This document shows positions 1-7,559 of a stretch of 64,000 bases of DNA, in pieces. The position numbers and the translations under genes are program-made. Source of the DNA: Halovenus marina (GTDB lineage Archaea > Halobacteriota > Halobacteria > Halobacteriales > Haloarculaceae); contig NZ_JBLKNZ010000001.1 in the NCBI RefSeq assembly GCF_051414115.1, positions 930,001-994,000 of the forward strand, read 5' to 3'. Numbering within the stretch: the stretch's first letter is position 1; the number at the start of each line of letters is the position of its first letter. The notes under the pieces were generated by a model that was given only the letters and a program-made list of their open reading frames with translations, had not been told where the DNA came from and made no database searches.

Positions 1-677
1 TCCGCCTCTTCGCGTGCGTCCTGACTGATCGATTTGACCTGATCGGCGGTCGCCGCGATCTCTTCGACGGTGGCGCTGAGCGATGAAACCTCCTCGGCGA
101 CCTCGGTGACGGACTCCAGTTGGTCGTTGGCCTGCGAACTGATCTCCTGTGAACCCTGGGCGACATCCTCCGCTGCAGACTGTAACTCGTCGACCGCAGA
201 TTTGATGCTCTGACTCGCTGTTTTCTGTGCTGTGATGTCACGAAATGTCTCGCTGATAGCCACGACATCGCCATGCCGGTCGTGGATCGGCCTCACGACG
301 AGTTCTGTCGGGATAACACGGCCGCCGTAGCTTTCTTTTCGCACTTCGACACGGATTTCGTCCTGACCCTCATCGACGATCTGGTTGAGTGTACAGTTGT
401 CTGTTCCACACACTTCTGGATTACAGAACTGGTCGTAGCACTTGACCATCTCACTCTCTTCTGCGTCGACACCGCCCATCTGTTTCATCTGGTCGTTCTC
501 GAGAACGACGTTGAAGTTCAGATCGAGAATCCGCATCGCTGTACCGGTAGATTCCATGACTTGGCGTAGATTGTTCGTGAGGACATCCCACAGTTCGTCT
601 TCCGGAAGTTCCTTACCGCCGAATATCTCCTGGGAGAAGTCAGTTCCTGCGGTCGAACCCTGATCTGTCTGTGCCAT
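1..677 (-). CDS. Methyl-accepting chemotaxis transducer with PAS domain (N-terminal part)
   Basis: The gene runs off the left edge, and 225 codons are visible from the ATG at 677. The N-terminus has no membrane segment, so this looks like a soluble transducer. Residues of roughly 45-150 form a PAS/PAC domain (LDLNFNVVLEND, then IPTELVVRPIHDRHGDVV) ending in FRDITAQK. Between the PAS strands lies a cysteine cluster, KCYDQFCNPEVCGTDNCTL, which could bind a metal or a cofactor. After it comes the helical start of a signalling domain (SSQANDQLESVTEVAEEVSS), typical of methyl-accepting proteins. Such proteins control CheA at the receptor array. The ligand is not evident from the sequence. Confidence 0.85.
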   Translation of the reverse strand, partial: MAQTDQGSTAGTDFSQEIFGGKELPEDELWDVLTNNLRQVMESTGTAMRILDLNFNVVLENDQMKQMGGVDAEESEMVKCYDQFCNPEVCGTDNCTLNQIVDEGQDEIRVEVRKESYGGRVIPTELVVRPIHDRHGDVVAISETFRDITAQKTASQSIKSAVDELQSAAEDVAQGSQEISSQANDQLESVTEVAEEVSSLSATVEEIAATADQVKSISQDAREEA

Positions 678-810
678 ATGACTCGATCTCCCCCGGAATC
701 GCTTATATTTTTCACAAAATCCCACAATACTGTGATTGTAGGACGGGATCGAGGAGACATTAGAGAGACCGGCCACCGGTGTCTGAGAGAAGTGAGGGTT
801 CTGACGGATT

Positions 811-824
811 ACATAAGGCTTATG
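811..824 (+). promoter_or_regulatory. Putative promoter element of aglB
   Basis: An A/T-rich element (acataaggcttatg) ends 26 nt before the aglB ATG. This spacing fits an archaeal TATA box driving a leaderless or nearly leaderless transcript. Confidence 0.4.
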
Positions 825-849
825 CGCGCACTGGGTTTGACTCCACCTA

Positions 850-3800
850 ATGAGCAACTGGCGGGACTCCGATGAGTTCGAGGCGCAGTCCGTCGCGGAA
901 TGGGTTGAGCAGTACTATCACTATCCCGTACTGCTTGCACTCATTCTGTTCGCGTTCGTGAATCGAGTCATCAACTGGTCCAACTACGTCGTCGACGGAA
1001 CCTACTTCTTCCGCGGGAACGACCCATACTACCATCTCATCCAGACTGAGTACACTGTCTCGCACTTTCCGTTCACGATGCCGTTCGACCCGGGGACGTA
1101 CTTCCCGTACGGCACCAGCACGGGCCAGTTCGGCACGCTGTTCGACCAGGTAATCGCCTTCGGCGCGCTGGTTATTGGACTGGGCAGCCCGAGCGAAGAA
1201 CTCGTCCGGCGGGTGTTTTTCTTTGCACCACCCGTTTTCATCATCCCGATCAGTATCGTCGCCTATCTCATCGGGCAGCGCCTCGGCGGCCGGTTCGGTG
1301 GACTCGTCAGCGCTGGCGTCGTCGCCTTCGCCCCAGACCGATTGCTACAGGTCAGCGTCATCGGCAGCACACAACACGAAGTCGCGGAACCACTGCTGAT
1401 GGGGCTTGGCGTTCTCGGAATTATGGTCGCACTGACCGTCGCCGAGCGCGAAAAGCCGGTGTACGAACTCGTCGTCGCACGCGAATTCGGCGCACTCCGG
1501 GAGACCATCGGCTGGTCGCTGCTCGCTGGCGTCGCCATCGCCCTGTATCTGTGGGTGTGGCCACCCGGTGTCTTCCTCTATGGTATCCTTGGCGCGTTTT
1601 TCGTCGTTCACCTCAGCATCGAGCACATCCGCGGGCGGAGCCCCGAACACGCCTCCTTCGTCGGCGTGGTCGCACTCACGACCGCTGGCTTACTTCAGCT
1701 TCCGTTCATCCAGACGCTCTCGTTCAGTTCCGTCCAGCGCTCGCCCGTGCAGGTCGGGCTGGCGCTCGGTGTCGTCGCCGGAATTGTCTTTCTGGCGTGG
1801 CTCTCACGCCTGGTCGAACGCCGGAACCTCTCACCGTTCGTCTATCCCGGCGCAGTCGCCGGATCCATCCTCCTCGCGTTCGGGGTGATGGCGCTTGCGT
1901 TGCCGGGTGTCCTCGACTTCTTCATCAGCGAAGTCGACCGCGTACTTGGATTCATCACCTCACCCGGCACTGCAGCTGGAACCATCGGAGAGGCTCAGCC
2001 CGCTGACCTGGGCGACCTGCAGGATTCGTACAAACTGGCCGGGTACACCGCGGTCGCTGGCGCGGCGCTTCTGCTTGCAAAGCAGTTTTTCGACGAGGAG
2101 CCACGCGGTGAACAGTTGCTGATCGTCATCTGGGGTGCGTTCATCCTCGCGGCGACGCTGACCCAGATGCGCTTCGAGTACTACATGACACTCATCGTCG
2201 GTGGCCTCAACGCCGCGCTTGTGGGCTATATCCTCGACCTGATCCGCCCTTCGGAGCGCTCGCTGGACATCCAGTCGTACCACGTGTTTACCGTCACTGC
2301 CATCCTGCTGCTGTTGTTCGTCCCGATGGTGCTGTTTTCGCCGACTGCCATCGCGTACGCAGACGATATAAGTCGACCCGGCGAGAGTGCCCAGTGGAGC
2401 GAGGGCCTGGAATGGATGGAAGGCAACACGCCCGACCCCGGACTGTACGGCAACCCCGACGGTGACCAGTTCGACATGGACGGGACCTACAAGGTGACAG
2501 ACGACTTCGACTACCCGGATGGGACGTATGGGGTGTTATCGTGGTGGGACTACGGCCACTACATCACCAGCGATGCCGAACGGATACCGACTGCGAACCC
2601 CTTCCAGCAGGGTGTGCGACCGGCAGCCGACTTCCTGCTCGCCCAAAACGAGTCGGAGGCGATGGACGTGCTCTCGGAGATAGACGAGAGCGACAATGCA
2701 CAGGCGCAGTACGTCATGGTTGACTGGAAGATGGTAAACACTGACGCGTTCAGACCCGTGAACGGGAAGTTCTTCGCGCCGCCGGACTTCCACGACGAGT
2801 TCGAGCGCTCGGACTTCTACACTCGGGTCATCGACGAGGGTCTGGCACAGGACCGCGGCATCATCAGTGCGACGTCGACGATGCTGCACAAACAGCCCTA
2901 CTACAACTCGATGATGACGCGACTGTACAAGTATCACGGCAGCGCACAGCAACCGCGGCCGTACGTCGTCGAGTGGCAGGGGGCTGAACGACAACTCAAC
3001 GAGGATGAGACGTTCGTCACCTCCTCTGGACCGTCGATCCAGTTCTACGACTCACTGCGTGCAGCCCAGCAGGCCGTCGAAAACAGCAGTTCCGCGCAAC
3101 TCGGCGGCTTCGGGCCGTATCCAGCAGAGCGAGTCCCTGCACTCGAACACTTCCGACTCGTTCACATGAGTAATCTGACCGCACTGGCGGGCGGCGAAGG
3201 ATTCGACTTCCAGCGGACGGTGCAGAACAACCAACTCGGTTCACGTCTCGTCCAGCAGTTGCCACAGTACAACGGAACGAGCCCGCAGGCGGCGGCACAG
3301 GACTTCATGTACGGGACTGACCCGGCCTGGACGAAGACGTTCGAGCGAGTCCCCGGTGCGACCATCGAGGGGACTGCCCCGGCGAACAGAAGCGTCCTGT
3401 TGACCGTCGAACTGAAACCCGAAAACGGTCAACAGTTCACGTACACCCAGAGCGTCGATGTCGGCGAAGACGGACAGTTCAGCACGACAGTGCCATACGC
3501 GACGACCGGAGACGACGAGTACGGTGTCGAGGAAGGGTACACGGATTCGACGGTCGAGGCCCAAACCCCCTACCGGCTGTCCGCACCCGGTGTCAACGAC
3601 GAGGGCAACCAGACCTTCTTCGTCGGCGAGGTGAACGTGACCGAAGGACAGGTGCTCGGCGAGGAGTCGGGACCGGACCCGGTCGACCTCGAACCCATCG
3701 GGGAGTCGGACCTGATCGATACTGGTGACGACGGAAGCGACAACGGATCTGATGGAAGTGACAGCGGATCTGATGGAAGTGACAGCGGATCTGATGGAAG

Positions 3801-3897
3801 CGACTCCAGTTCGGAGAGCGAAAGCGTCGATGGCACGGCTGGCCCACAGCCCCAACTCACCTGGACTGAGCGACAGTTTGCCGCTGGCGCGGGCTGA
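850..3897 (+). CDS. aglB: Oligosaccharyltransferase AglB (STT3 family)
   Basis: This membrane enzyme transfers a lipid-linked glycan to Asn in N-glycosylation sequons of S-layer proteins, pilins and archaellins on the outer face of the membrane. The 1015-residue product has a polytopic N-terminal half (about residues 25-515, around a dozen hydrophobic segments). The diagnostic WWDYGH motif lies at residues 565-570, at the start of a large extracellular domain. DPYYH near residue 57 fits the acidic, metal-binding first loop of STT3 proteins. The C-terminus carries a Ser-Asp-Gly-rich linker made of a 21-bp DNA repeat and then a short tail. The ATG at 850 has a TATA-like element about 26-39 nt upstream. 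The gene stands alone here, without other agl genes beside it. Confidence 0.95.
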   Translation: MSNWRDSDEFEAQSVAEWVEQYYHYPVLLALILFAFVNRVINWSNYVVDGTYFFRGNDPYYHLIQTEYTVSHFPFTMPFDPGTYFPYGTSTGQFGTLFDQVIAFGALVIGLGSPSEELVRRVFFFAPPVFIIPISIVAYLIGQRLGGRFGGLVSAGVVAFAPDRLLQVSVIGSTQHEVAEPLLMGLGVLGIMVALTVAEREKPVYELVVAREFGALRETIGWSLLAGVAIALYLWVWPPGVFLYGILGAFFVVHLSIEHIRGRSPEHASFVGVVALTTAGLLQLPFIQTLSFSSVQRSPVQVGLALGVVAGIVFLAWLSRLVERRNLSPFVYPGAVAGSILLAFGVMALALPGVLDFFISEVDRVLGFITSPGTAAGTIGEAQPADLGDLQDSYKLAGYTAVAGAALLLAKQFFDEEPRGEQLLIVIWGAFILAATLTQMRFEYYMTLIVGGLNAALVGYILDLIRPSERSLDIQSYHVFTVTAILLLLFVPMVLFSPTAIAYADDISRPGESAQWSEGLEWMEGNTPDPGLYGNPDGDQFDMDGTYKVTDDFDYPDGTYGVLSWWDYGHYITSDAERIPTANPFQQGVRPAADFLLAQNESEAMDVLSEIDESDNAQAQYVMVDWKMVNTDAFRPVNGKFFAPPDFHDEFERSDFYTRVIDEGLAQDRGIISATSTMLHKQPYYNSMMTRLYKYHGSAQQPRPYVVEWQGAERQLNEDETFVTSSGPSIQFYDSLRAAQQAVENSSSAQLGGFGPYPAERVPALEHFRLVHMSNLTALAGGEGFDFQRTVQNNQLGSRLVQQLPQYNGTSPQAAAQDFMYGTDPAWTKTFERVPGATIEGTAPANRSVLLTVELKPENGQQFTYTQSVDVGEDGQFSTTVPYATTGDDEYGVEEGYTDSTVEAQTPYRLSAPGVNDEGNQTFFVGEVNVTEGQVLGEESGPDPVDLEPIGESDLIDTGDDGSDNGSDGSDSGSDGSDSGSDGSDSSSESESVDGTAGPQPQLTWTERQFAAGAG
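3733..3804 (+). repeat. 21-bp tandem repeat inside aglB
   Basis: A 21-bp unit (ggaagtgacagcggatctgat) occurs about 3.4 times in tandem at 3733, 3754, 3775 and partially at 3796. The array is in frame and encodes a Gly-Ser-Asp linker near the AglB C-terminus. Confidence 0.9.
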
Positions 3898-4084
3898 CAC
3901 CGGTAACTGCTTTTAGCCATACGGACTTGGATGCGATGCCTGACTCTTTGCGGACGAACTCGGAGTGCGTGTCTGATCGAACGGACAACGCCAGTACTAT
4001 GACCCGTCTCGACGCAACACCGGATATGTGTGAGTGCGAACGAGTTATCGGTCGAGGCGGAACCGATCCCCGAGAGGTGAGCCG

Positions 4085-5107
4085 ATGGTAGCGCTGACCG
4101 TCGAGGTGTTGCTCGCTGGCATCGGCGGCGGCATGCTCGGTGCAGCGATTGGTGCACTCCCCGCGTTGAGTCTCGCAGGGTTCGTCGTGATTGTCGGCGA
4201 AGCGACGGCGCTGGTCGATGTGACGCACTTCGAGGGGACAGCCGCGGCGACGGCGCTCGATGCTGGTGGGTTGACCGCGGCGGTCGGACTCGGTCCGGCG
4301 CTTGGCCCACACGCCGCGTTCGCTGGCGGTGCCGCTGCTGCGGCGTATCTCGGTCGCCGCGAGATGTTCGACACGCGCTTTCGGTATCACCCCGCGAAGA
4401 GCATCGCCAAGCCGCTCGGAAGCGACCCCGCTGTGTTGATCGTCGGCGGCGTGTTCGGAGCGCTCGGCGTCGGGGTCGCTGGTCTCGCCGCGGAGGCTGA
4501 CCTCCCCGTCGATCCGATCTTTCTCGCCGTCGTCGTCTCGGCGTTCGTTCACCGAATCGCCTTCGGCTACAAGTTCCTCGGGCGACTCGACGGCGACATC
4601 CTCGATATGTCCCGGCATGAGGAGCGGTGGGGCGAACGCGACACCGCACAGGCGACTGAGGGTCGCCAGCGCGTCGAACCCTGGCAACCAGATCACTACG
4701 AGTGGGCGAACGTAGCTGTCCTCGGTGCGGGTGTGGGACTCGTCTCGGGGTACATCGCGCTCGCCTCTGGAAGCCCGTTTCTCGCCTTCGGCGTGACTGC
4801 GGCGTCGCTTGCCTTTCTCGCGCTCGGTCTCTACGATGTGCCAGTCACGCACCACATGGCACTCCCGGCGAGCATCGCTGCGCTCGCCGTTTTCTCAGGT
4901 GATCCCGCAGTTGCCATCGCTGTCGGAGGTGTCTTCGGCGTCATCGGTGGACTCCTCGGTGAACTCGCCCAGCGAGTCGTCTATGCCCATGGCGACACGC
5001 ACGTCGACCCTGCCGCTGTCTCTATCGTTCTGACGAGTCTACTCGTCGTTATGTTGGTAGCCGCGGGCGTTCTCGACGCTGGCCCGGTTCCGTATCCGAC
5101 ACTGTAG
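4085..5107 (+). CDS. Polytopic membrane protein of unknown function
   Basis: The product is 340 residues, very rich in Ala, Gly and Val, with around ten hydrophobic segments in two blocks separated by a charged loop (about residues 160-205, containing the Arg/Glu-rich stretch RHEERWGERDTAQ). The start is placed at the ATG at 4085 (MVALTVEVLLAGIGGG), because the residues upstream are Arg-rich and do not look like coding sequence. No transporter or enzyme motif was recognised. It follows aglB in the same direction after a 187-bp gap, so a shared role in surface biogenesis is only a possibility. Confidence 0.75.
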   Translation: MVALTVEVLLAGIGGGMLGAAIGALPALSLAGFVVIVGEATALVDVTHFEGTAAATALDAGGLTAAVGLGPALGPHAAFAGGAAAAAYLGRREMFDTRFRYHPAKSIAKPLGSDPAVLIVGGVFGALGVGVAGLAAEADLPVDPIFLAVVVSAFVHRIAFGYKFLGRLDGDILDMSRHEERWGERDTAQATEGRQRVEPWQPDHYEWANVAVLGAGVGLVSGYIALASGSPFLAFGVTAASLAFLALGLYDVPVTHHMALPASIAALAVFSGDPAVAIAVGGVFGVIGGLLGELAQRVVYAHGDTHVDPAAVSIVLTSLLVVMLVAAGVLDAGPVPYPTL

Positions 5108-5369
5108 CCGTACGCTCGTCTGTTCGACGAACGCGCTACTGATTGCTCTCAGATCGAAAAATCTGTCCCGGCGGTGCTGGCCAGCCATCGCCGGAACGCG
5201 CTGCCTGAACTGCGGTGCCAATTGTCAGGTGCAGTGCGACGGTCATTCCCGCCGGAAGCCCAGCGTGGTCGGACTTCATATGTTTGTTATTGTCTCACAC
5301 ACTTAACTCTTTGTGTCATTTTTTACAGGCGTACAACTAAGAAACGATGGGATAGTATTAAGAACGGTA

Positions 5370-5547
5370 TGGGCTCGGAGGGATTTGAACCCCCGATCGG
5401 CTGATATCTCCGGTGTGTGCCTCGGTACCCCAGAGGGTCATCAACACGACCGGTGATCAGCCGGTCGCTCAGTATATCAGCTGGGATGTCGTCACCGAGC
5501 ACGTTGCCTCTGGAGTCAGCCGCCTTCCCGGACTAGGCCACGAGCCC
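5370..5547 (-). tRNA. tRNA-Trp (CCA) with a 104-nt intron
   Basis: Read on the minus strand, the 5' exon (5547-5510) has acceptor GGGCTCG, a D-arm and the anticodon loop CTCCAG, with anticodon CCA. The 3' exon (5405-5370) has anticodon stem TCAGC, T-arm GGGGGTTCAAATCCCTC, acceptor CGAGCCC and discriminator A. All four stems pair. CCA is not encoded. The intron lies between positions 37 and 38, the usual archaeal site cut by the splicing endonuclease. The mature tRNA is 74 nt before CCA addition. Confidence 0.96.
5406..5509 (-). ncRNA. tRNA-Trp intron acting as a box C/D guide RNA
   Basis: The intron carries box C GTGACGA (5495-5489), D' CTGA (5472-5469), C' TTGATGA (5444-5438) and a D-like CCGA (5425-5422). 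A closing stem pairs GTGCTCGG with CCGAGGCAC. The guide before D' (GCTGATAT) pairs with the 3' splice region, and its fifth base upstream of D' faces U39. The guide before D (CCTCTGG) pairs with the anticodon side, and its fifth base faces C34. These are the Cm34 and Um39 modifications known for haloarchaeal tRNA-Trp. Box D is CCGA rather than the usual CTGA. Confidence 0.9.
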
Positions 5548-5611
5548 GCACCCGGGTATTTGGCGATTCGCCCTAAATGGATTTCGATCAGGCGTCGCGG
5601 CCCGTGAACTG

Positions 5612-5842
5612 TCACTCGTCCCGGTCCGTCTCACTCCAGTCACAGTCCTGGCACTTCCAGCCCGTGACAAAGGCGAGCGCGGAGGGCATGTATCCAACTT
5701 CGAGTACGTCACCGCCACACTCCGGGCAGTCGCGGTCGGCATCCGTAATCGGCTCTGCGTCCATCACGTCCTCGCCCTCGATGAGTTCGGCGAGACGTAC
5801 TGGTGTGACCATCCGCCCCTGCACGACGCGGTTTTCGCTCAT
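5612..5842 (-). CDS. Small zinc-ribbon protein (DUF5795-like)
   Basis: The product is 76 residues with two CxxC knuckles, CPECGG and CQDCDW, which should form a zinc ribbon. The N-terminus (NRVVQGRMVTPVRLAELIEGE) resembles a haloarchaeal family that I recall as DUF5795. No enzyme motif is present, so binding of nucleic acid or protein is the plausible role. It lies 67 bp downstream of a DUF5794-like membrane protein gene on the same strand, and the two may be co-transcribed. Confidence 0.85.
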   Translation of the reverse strand: MSENRVVQGRMVTPVRLAELIEGEDVMDAEPITDADRDCPECGGDVLEVGYMPSALAFVTGWKCQDCDWSETDRDE

Positions 5843-5909
5843 AGAGGCGTTTGGGGATCGACTTCCCTAAGCGTTCGCGTTGCGCGTCACGGTCATACAG
5901 CCAGTAGTA

Positions 5910-6803
5910 TCAGAACCACGGCGGTCTATCCTTGGTGTCGGTTCCGGATCCGTCCGTTTCGGCGGGCGGCGCTTCTTCGAGCGGCTCATCACCGTGTGCG
6001 GAGTCGTCGGGACCCGAAAGTGCGGTCGTGATGTCGATGTCGTCAGGGTGGTAGTGCCTGTGCCGTTCTCGAATCTGTCCCGGGTCGAAGGAGAGCAGCG
6101 TCGTCACGGCCAGTGCGCCGAGTGCCACTGGGGCGTTTTCGGGAAAGAGACCGAGCACCGACAGGGCGAGCACACCGAGCGCGACGGCGCTGCCGAACCG
6201 GAATCGGTCGATATCGACCGCGTTTCGGAGCCACGGGCTCGCCAGCGCAACCGTCAACGCGAAGCCGACGCCGATGAGTCCTGCAGCGGCCGCACGCGCG
6301 ATCAGTTCGGGGTCGGTCTGGACAGACACCGACAGTCCCGACGGCGAGAGGCTGGCGATCAGCCCGAACACGACGATGATGCCCGGGCCGGGGATGTACT
6401 CACCGATGCGTGCGCTGGCGGTACTCGCGGCAATCGAGAGGATCACCAGCGCGGCGAAGCGCTCGAACACGACCATATCGAGCACGCTCGCGATGGTCGG
6501 AGCGAGCGCGGCCTGCACGGCCGCGCCAAGTACCAGAACCACACCGATGGTGAGGACGATTTTGGCCTGCTGTCGCGGGGGATGATCCAGTTCGGCGAGG
6601 ATGACCGCGACCATCGCGCTGCCGCCGAATACGAGCAGTCCGACTTCGACAATTCCGGCGATACTGTCGAGGGCGTCCGCGAGCACCAGCGCGGCGAAGA
6701 CGCCGTCGATCAGCGGCAACAGCATGACGACGGCGAGCAGCGCCGCCGAAGAGCCGACCCACTCCTCGATGGTGAGTGCGACTGGGTGTTGTGAGCTACT
6801 CAT
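5910..6803 (-). CDS. Integral membrane protein (DUF5794-like)
   Basis: The product is 297 residues with about eight hydrophobic segments between residues 20 and 225, followed by a hydrophilic acidic tail rich in Asp, Glu and Pro. The N-terminal QHPVALTIEEWVGSSAALLA and LIDGVFAALVLADALDS resemble a haloarchaeal family remembered as DUF5794. No transport or catalytic motif was recognised. The tail would lie on one face of the membrane and may recruit a partner. It is the likely first gene of a pair with the zinc-ribbon gene downstream. Confidence 0.85.
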   Translation of the reverse strand: MSSSQHPVALTIEEWVGSSAALLAVVMLLPLIDGVFAALVLADALDSIAGIVEVGLLVFGGSAMVAVILAELDHPPRQQAKIVLTIGVVLVLGAAVQAALAPTIASVLDMVVFERFAALVILSIAASTASARIGEYIPGPGIIVVFGLIASLSPSGLSVSVQTDPELIARAAAAGLIGVGFALTVALASPWLRNAVDIDRFRFGSAVALGVLALSVLGLFPENAPVALGALAVTTLLSFDPGQIRERHRHYHPDDIDITTALSGPDDSAHGDEPLEEAPPAETDGSGTDTKDRPPWF

Positions 6804-7207
6804 CGGGCGTCAGGGGTGGCCGTCTCCCGTGGCCGATGGGTGGTGTGACAGGCGCCGATACTGCCGTAACAGGAACTGCATCGGCTTCACACGCTCTGTG
6901 AACTCCGAAAATGTATTCCCCATCGAGGCTGTGTCTGCACGCTGCGCTGCACTACACGTCTGTCGCACACTGCGTCCGCCGATGGGGGTAGCGGAGTTCA
7001 TACTGTATAATTATGTATAATGGGGTAAAATACTTGTGTGAGATACGAACACACGGAACACGTATCGTGTGAAAATTTGACGATCTGCGGTACGCCCGTC
7101 CACTGAACGTGATGGTAGTGATCGAATGGTGGTTGATATGCGAAAAAGTGGACGATACTCTCGTGGGTCTCGGTTCTGACGTTCGTCCGTGTGCCAGTTG
7201 CGCTCGT
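6804..7207. other. 404-bp gene-free interval with an AT-rich tract
   Basis: No convincing gene is present. An AT-rich tract at 7001-7034 holds a direct repeat of tgtataat and looks like promoter DNA or a remnant. It lies too far from the start at 6803 to be its core promoter without a leader of about 170 nt. Confidence 0.5.
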
Positions 7208-7489
7208 CTAGAGTGTCCGACGTCCCTGCACGCCCGACGAATCGTTTCCCAGCGAGAGCTGGGCTGGCAGTTCGTTTACGCAGTTCCGGCAGTACCGGTA
7301 TTCGATGTCGTTCTCGGTGTTACAGCGAGGACACCGAACACCATCCTCGGGCGCGGATGCTTCCTGAGCACGGACGCTGTACTCCCCATCGAACCGGAGC
7401 CACCCTCGCTTGACGAGTGCGTACGTGACCACGAAGATGTGAACCAGCAGCAAGACGCTGAGCACCCCGATGACCCAGTCAGGGCTCAT
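7208..7489 (-). CDS. Small membrane protein with C-terminal zinc ribbon
   Basis: The product is 93 residues from the ATG at 7489. An N-terminal hydrophobic segment (WVIGVLSVLLLVHIFVVTYA) is followed by a basic stretch and then a zinc ribbon formed by CPRCNTEND and YCRNCVNEL. The start at 7489 is preferred over the in-frame ATG at 7498, because a TATA-like element on the minus strand at about 7513-7518 is 26 nt from 7489. It is probably a membrane-tethered binding protein. The function is unknown. Confidence 0.75.
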   Translation of the reverse strand: MSPDWVIGVLSVLLLVHIFVVTYALVKRGWLRFDGEYSVRAQEASAPEDGVRCPRCNTENDIEYRYCRNCVNELPAQLSLGNDSSGVQGRRTL

Positions 7490-7559
7490 GTGTCCCACTA
7501 CTCACTGCAATAGATTAACCGTTTTGGCGCTTGACGCCGACACGGAGGGAACAGGTCGG

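Noticed and set aside
5880..6794. 304-codon frame opposite the DUF5794-like gene
   Set aside because: The sequence is low-complexity and rich in Arg, Gly and Asp, as expected for an antisense frame of a membrane protein.
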